13,270 nt of DNA from Dimargaris cristalligena. Its lineage: Eukaryota > Kickxellomycota > Dimargaritomycetes > Dimargaritales > Dimargaritaceae. The DNA lies in assembly GCA_027576995.1 (NCBI GenBank), contig JANBQC010000511.1:7482-20751 (forward strand), in the 5' to 3' direction. Position numbers and translations under genes: made by a program. The notes beneath the pieces were generated by a model. The model had not been told where the DNA came from. It did no database searches and worked only from the letters and a program-made list of their open reading frames with translations. Each line of letters starts with the position of its first letter. Within the stretch, counting starts at the first letter, position 1. This document shows, piece by piece, positions 9,401 through 13,270 of the stretch.

Positions 9401-9536
9401 GAATCATTACGTCTTTCCCCTGACGACCCTTGAGGCCCCCGTGGTCGAGCGCCTCAAGATTATTTTCCCCGAGAGTACCGACTTTTTCGGCCGCATTACC
9501 ATTTACCGCCTCGATATTATCGGCATTGAGGCATGA
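6420..9536 (+). CDS. NR2C2AP: Homologue of nuclear receptor 2C2-associated protein (NR2C2AP/TRA16), 4 exons
   Basis: Exons are 6420-6454, 6627-6717, 6956-7132 and 9411-9536, joined in phase to 142 codons plus TGA. Human NR2C2AP is about 139 residues. Landmarks shared with the animal protein as I remember it are VSSVLN (13-18), GKKHLFDGNEETCWNS (25-40), FQGGF (65-69), FYPDDNNTLQ (92-101), and TDFFGRITIYRLDIIG (124-139). The fold is expected to be a small discoidin-like (F5/8 type C) beta-sandwich. The animal protein is known to bind the orphan receptor NR2C2/TR4; fungi lack nuclear receptors, so the ancestral job must differ and is unknown. There is no signal peptide or membrane segment. The start has a perfect CACCATGG context. 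Introns 1 and 2 are GT-AG; intron 3 appears to be AT-AC (see its own entry). The symbol is given by homology. Expression is not shown by the sequence. Confidence 0.92.
6455..6626 (+). other. Intron 1 of NR2C2AP homologue (GT-AG)
   Basis: 172 nt, from GTAAGC to TTGCAG. It splits the arginine codon 12 (CG/T) and restores the conserved ATRVSSVLN junction. Confidence 0.9.
6718..6955 (+). other. Intron 2 of NR2C2AP homologue (GT-AG)
   Basis: 238 nt, from GTAAAT to AACTAG, phase 0, between Q42 and G43. The join reads CWNSEQ-GSPQSIVVQF, matching the animal protein's CWNSDQ-GPSQWV layout. Confidence 0.9.
7608..7621. repeat. C14 homopolymer
   Basis: Fourteen consecutive cytosines inside intron 3. 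Its exact length is a likely sequencing or assembly error point. Confidence 0.9.
8011..8033. repeat. (GT)n microsatellite in intron 3
   Basis: A GT dinucleotide tract of about 23 bp with one AT interruption, inside the long third intron of the NR2C2AP homologue. Confidence 0.85.
9281..9294. repeat. (GT)n microsatellite near the 3' end of intron 3
   Basis: A short GT tract about 120 nt upstream of exon 4. A similar degenerate tract occurs at about 8886-8901. Confidence 0.8.
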
Positions 9537-9696
9537 GCGATTCATACGCCGCTCTGTCCCATCCTGGGCTTGGGCATGCGTCTGGCATTGGTGATTTGAT
9601 ACTAAAAGAAGTAGAAGAAAGAACTAGCACCATTTCGGCGGTCAATAGTATCTCACTAGTGCCCTACCCTCCACCCCCACCACCTTCCTATTTGAT

Positions 9697-9702
9697 AATA
9701 AA
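9697..9702 (+). terminator. AATAAA polyadenylation-type hexamer
   Basis: A canonical AATAAA 161 nt after the TGA of the NR2C2AP homologue (9534-9536). It is plausible as its cleavage/polyadenylation signal, giving a 3' UTR of about 180 nt. Confidence 0.45.
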
Positions 9703-10602
9703 CCCATATCTGGTCCGACATTTGGAGGGCCTGGTCACTGTTTACATTCTAGCTACTCTGGGGTTTCTATCACTTGGATTATTGAGCCACTTAAGTTTAC
9801 CCCCAAATAGTAAATGAATATCACCATTTTTAAAAAGGCCGTACACTAAAATGGCCGCGGTATGCTAGGATCTAGGGGTGAAATATAGAGCCCCATACAC
9901 CTAATGCAATGCATGGAGGTTAGATCTGAAGGTTGTCGGACAATCATGGCAAGCAAAATACCTTCATTCTACCTTTATTATGATCACATTACTTATGGCA
10001 TTCGACCTACCATTTCCTTTCCCTTCAGAACACTCAAATCAGGAAGCATGCGGGTCTTCTCTATTAGTATGTGTTTTTGTGTATTTCGTCCTCGCGACCT
10101 TCGCATTTCTAGTTCAGCCATTTGGGGATTAGTGTGGGTAACGCGGGTTTGACTAATGATTGACACGTCCAGTAGTAGTAGTGGCCAGCGGAATTAAGGT
10201 ACATCCATTATTGACAGGTCAATGGAATTGGGGGAGAAGGGAGAGAACCCTAAATTATTAGTGCACGATGCCATAATAGTTACTAAAAAGGAGAAGGGGC
10301 GAGGAGGAGGGGGGTGGTGGTATGCCGACAATGCTGACAATGATAGACGCCCCAAGCCAAGTGTCCATTGGGCCAGAACAGAAGGGGGCCAGGGATACTC
10401 TCCTCGCCCCTTGAATTAAGGAACTAGCCTTTTCGGGTGGAGAGGACGCTGGGGCTCTGGTGGACGGGGAAACGCCCCCGTGACCTCACTCCATGATTTG
10501 TCCTTCTCTTTTACCCTTCCACCTCTATTAATACCGCCATGCTTCTGGAATGGTTCATTCTCTGCCATTCGTAGAATATACGCGATAGTTACCTGGGATT
10601 TT

Positions 10603-10621
10603 AGCGCGCGCGTGTGTGTGT
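10603..10621. repeat. (GC)n(GT)n alternating purine-pyrimidine tract
   Basis: A GCGCGCGC run that passes directly into GTGTGTGTG. Such strictly alternating sequence is prone to Z-DNA formation. Confidence 0.8.
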
Positions 10622-10807
10622 GCTTTTCTTTTTAAGATTTCCCTTATCCTTACCCCTGCTCTTTTTTGGTCATGGTTGTTATGGTTTACTTTTGGAGTAT
10701 CAAGGCCATCGCCATGGCTGCTGACTCTCTAGGGTTGTACTACCCATGGCCACCCCCATGTTTACCCATGTCTATTGTTGGCCTCGAGACTAGTTTCAGT
10801 GGACCAA

Positions 10808-10848
10808 TACCGGCACCTCCGGTATACTACCGGACGGTACACCGTCGT
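10808..10848. repeat. Cluster of short inverted repeats around TACCGG/CCGGTA
   Basis: TACCGG and CCGGTA form a 6-bp stem with a 5-nt spacer (10808-10824). They are followed by TACCGGACGGTA and by CGGTACACCG, so several alternative hairpins overlap within 40 bp. The role is unknown. Confidence 0.5.
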
Positions 10849-13270
10849 CAGACAATCCTAACATCTGTACCACGATGGCATGTTCTCGTTCCTCAATTAT
10901 ACTTGATTTCAGGTAAGAAGGATGCAGGGGAAAATGCAACTAAGTATTATTATTATTCATTTTAAAAAAAGATAAATCGAGAGAAAAGGGGTGGATAAAG
11001 GATGTTCAAGGGCTCTAGCGGCTGACCGCGGACTGTCCAGAGGGGGGGTGACCTTGGGAAACAGGGAGGGGGGGGCAAGACTGTGCGCTCCGGTGGAATG
11101 TTTTCTGGTAACGCAGGGATGGTAACGACCCCTTCTATCGGTGCGGCATGGCTACCTGTATTTAGTTAGAGCAAGCGGCGATTTGACCTTCATTTTGGTT
11201 ATGGTTGCACACCCAAAGTGAACCATCGAAGGCTTGGGGACACGGTGACATTCGCCTGAGCTTTTCAGTCGTTGATGATGGTTGTACCAATATATTTTCT
11301 GTGTCGTGGTTTTATATCCCCTCCCTTTCCCTACCCCATCTCTCTCGCACTCCCTCTTCCCGTATTTCTTTTAGAAAAAAATACGAGAATATCACTTGAC
11401 TGACGGGGTACTGTATTATGGTTCTTTTTTAAAATCGCCAGCTTTCATTCTAGATCGCGAGCGTCTATTAAAAGAACTTAGGTCTAATCACCGATATGTT
11501 TCATTGCCGAGTATATATCCCCTTTTCCCTGTTATTTTATTTTTTGTATAAGGGGGTTGGGGCTAGGGTGGGGGGTGATTCATTAGCTACGCGTACTTTA
11601 GCCAAAGAGAGTGCGTAAACACCACTCATGTTACCGAGTCGGCGCTTTAACAAATGACTGAATTTGAAAGTCAGCCAGGTAGGGGAATTCATCATTTTTT
11701 CTACCTCTGATTAAGCCGACCAGGGGAGGATGGGCCTACAGGGGAGTTAGCTAGATGGGTAGCTAGGGGAGAAGTCTGTTTTTTTGGGGGGCCTAATGCG
11801 TCAAGTTGATAAGCCCGTTTAACACCAACGAACCGCCGAGCGACCAATCGGCTTGACGGGGGAAATGTAGGTCAACTTTAGCGCATCCACAGACTATTCG
11901 CCGGGCGTGAGTCACACGGGGATAATCGATGGTACTACCCCCGAGTCCAGTAATAACTGTTCTCATACCTTCCGGTCCCTTGTCTCGCGTGGGTTGGCTG
12001 GGGCGACTCACGAGGGAGGTGCGAAGTGGACGGTGTTCCCCTCCCCCCACCAAAAAAAACAACAACTGAACTCTTCGCAAGGAACGGTTAACAAGGGGGG
12101 GGTTATAACCCATATCACAGGGCAAGGTCCCTGTTGAGATATACGTCCTATTCAGTAGATCTGGCGGCTAGGCCTAATCCAGCCCTATATTGACATGGCA
12201 TACGGTCCTGGTTCAAGGGAGGCGCGTGTATTACTTCAAGGAGATTTCAGGAGCACCACCCGGGTCCAGATAGGCGCCCTGCCGCGGTATATGGTGCGAA
12301 CTAACTGCCATTCGACCATTTGGATAGGAGTGCCGACCTCTCCTCCTGGTCACATAGTACCTGCCGGGTTTAAGTAGCTTACAGGGGCCGCTAATTAGGT
12401 ATAAGTAAGTATCCGGCGAAGGGGAGATCTAGTCGCCTACCTATCAATAGGCATGGATTGGCAGCCCATATGACCAGTAATTAGCTAGTCTTGTGGCGCG
12501 CACTTGGGTATCCTAGGCCGGTAATTATAAAGACATGGTGGGAGGCTATGTCTCTTCAGTCCAAGGGGTCCCTCTGAACTACATCCTCTCCCCCGGAACG
12601 AATCCCTTACGACGATCATAGAAATCCCTCAGTATACTCTCAACCAGTTAGCCCCCTACACTATTCCTCGGGATTCTCTTGAGAGAGAGAGGGCATGTCT
12701 CGCCTATCAAAACGGAGTATAGGGCTGCTGGGTAGGTAGGAAGGATATCTCAATATACGGTTATTTATAATAATTCTTATTTTGCCATCATTTGAGGCCA
12801 TGGTGTTTCGATGGCCAGCTACTTGGCTTCAGATTAGGCACTACCGGTTACAAAGGTCGAGAGCTTCGGCAGTACTATGTGGTCTCGACTGCGACACTTT
12901 ATTCCCTTGGTAGGATGTGTACAGAGGTATCTTCTTCGCACTTTCCGGCTGGAGCCTTGATACCTCAAAACGGGGGTGTAGCAATGGCTAAAGCCATTGG
13001 CCCACTAGTGGCGACGACCCACACAAGTGGGGGGCATTCGCAAGCAAGGTTAGCCAACCTTAACCGGGAAAATGAGCCATGTGATTTTCGGCATAGTTTG
13101 TAATTTTTTTTCAGTGATTAAGCCTTGTTCATATCCAACTAGAGTCGAATTCCCGAAGAAGATATACCCGAGGATATACCCACTTTTATGATATCTAGTG
13201 GATAGAAATGCAAGTCCTTTATCTTGTTGTTTGGATATAATATATATAGATAGATACAGGGATTTCCATG

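Larger units (their letters stand above)
7133..9410 (+). other. Intron 3 of NR2C2AP homologue: probable U12-type AT-AC intron, 2278 nt
   Basis: The intron begins ATATCCTCC and ends ATCATTAC, phase 0, between Q101 and V102. The first seven bases match the minor-spliceosome 5' splice-site consensus (A/GTATCCTTT) exactly, and the last two are AC. Homology fixes the junction: NNTLQ joins VFPL, as NNSLQ joins TFPI in the animal protein. A GT-AG alternative fails. The only GT before the in-frame TAA (7148-7150) is at 7147. No AG occurs between the in-frame TAA at 9345-9347 and 9433. The AG at 9433-9434 would delete eight residues and does not fit the phase of that donor. A branch-site-like TTCTGAAT lies at 9397-9404 (6 of 8 to TCCTTRAY), though it is close to the 3' end; TCCTCCAAC at 9382-9390 is another, weaker option. 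The interior carries GT microsatellites and a C14 run, with no nested gene seen. Confidence 0.8.
9703..13270. other. 3.6-kb stretch without an identifiable gene
   Basis: Both strands were read for conserved motifs. ORFs of up to about 110 codons occur (for example plus 10666-10965, plus 12792-13103, minus 12125-11793), but none shows a domain, a convincing start-donor pair or an RNA-gene signature I recognise. Visible structure is limited to a GC/GT tract (10603-10621), a dyad cluster (10808-10848), several poly-G and poly-C runs, and TA-rich DNA at 13232-13257. Short-exon genes could still hide here, as the NR2C2AP homologue shows. Confidence 0.4.

Noticed and set aside
7147..9434. Conventional GT-AG splicing of intron 3 (donor at 7147, acceptor at 9433-9434)
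   Set aside because: The donor is in phase 2 and the acceptor in phase 0, so the frame breaks, and the conserved VFPL segment would be lost.
9351..9536. Reading the last NR2C2AP exon as an independent 61-codon ORF starting at ATG 9351
   Set aside because: The first 20 codons match nothing in the family, whereas from V102 (9411) the match is continuous; the upstream part is better explained as intron.
9533..9817. 94-codon plus-strand ORF whose ATG overlaps the TGA of the NR2C2AP homologue (ATGA)
   Set aside because: It lies in the probable 3' UTR, has no recognisable domain, contains a proline run from a C-rich tract, and a coupled second cistron would be unusual in a eukaryotic mRNA.
12840..12900. 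U6-snRNA-like fragment (GAGAGCTTCGGCAG)
   Set aside because: Only the short stem-loop resembles U6; the invariant ACAGAGA region does not follow.

Overview
The window looks like nuclear DNA of a eukaryote, most likely an early-diverging (zygomycete- or chytrid-grade) fungus. The evidence is long non-coding spacers, TATA-type promoters, Kozak-context starts, GT-AG introns, and a Myb/SANT-type regulator with long Ser/His/Gln/Pro-rich low-complexity arms. The taxonomic placement is inference; nothing seen here fixes a genus. I see no bacterial operon, CRISPR array, tRNA, rRNA or recognisable transposase/reverse transcriptase.

Layout: (1) 1-403 is AT-rich 3' flank. (2) 404-2461 (minus strand) is one uninterrupted 685-codon gene for a probable Myb/SANT-like (trihelix-type) DNA-binding nuclear protein. 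Its likely 5' UTR and core promoter run to about 2966. (3) 2950-3060 holds two TATA-like boxes in opposite orientations, so it may be a divergent promoter; a short plus-strand ORF begins at 3056. (4) 3230-6200 holds no gene I can identify, except a weak two-exon minus-strand candidate (5688-5607 joined to 4820-4778). (5) 6420-9536 (plus strand) is a four-exon gene that I assembled by eye from exons too short to be conspicuous as ORFs. It encodes a 142-residue homologue of animal NR2C2AP (TRA16), collinear from end to end. (6) 9703-13270 holds only microsatellites, inverted repeats and chance ORFs as far as I can see.

The most interesting observation is the third intron of the NR2C2AP homologue (7133-9410, about 2.28 kb). 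Protein homology fixes both splice junctions. The intron begins ATATCCT and ends TTAC, and no GT-AG alternative keeps the conserved protein. This is the signature of an AT-AC intron spliced by the minor (U12-dependent) spliceosome, which most familiar fungi have lost.

The two confident genes do not appear to share a pathway; their proximity gives no evidence of functional linkage.
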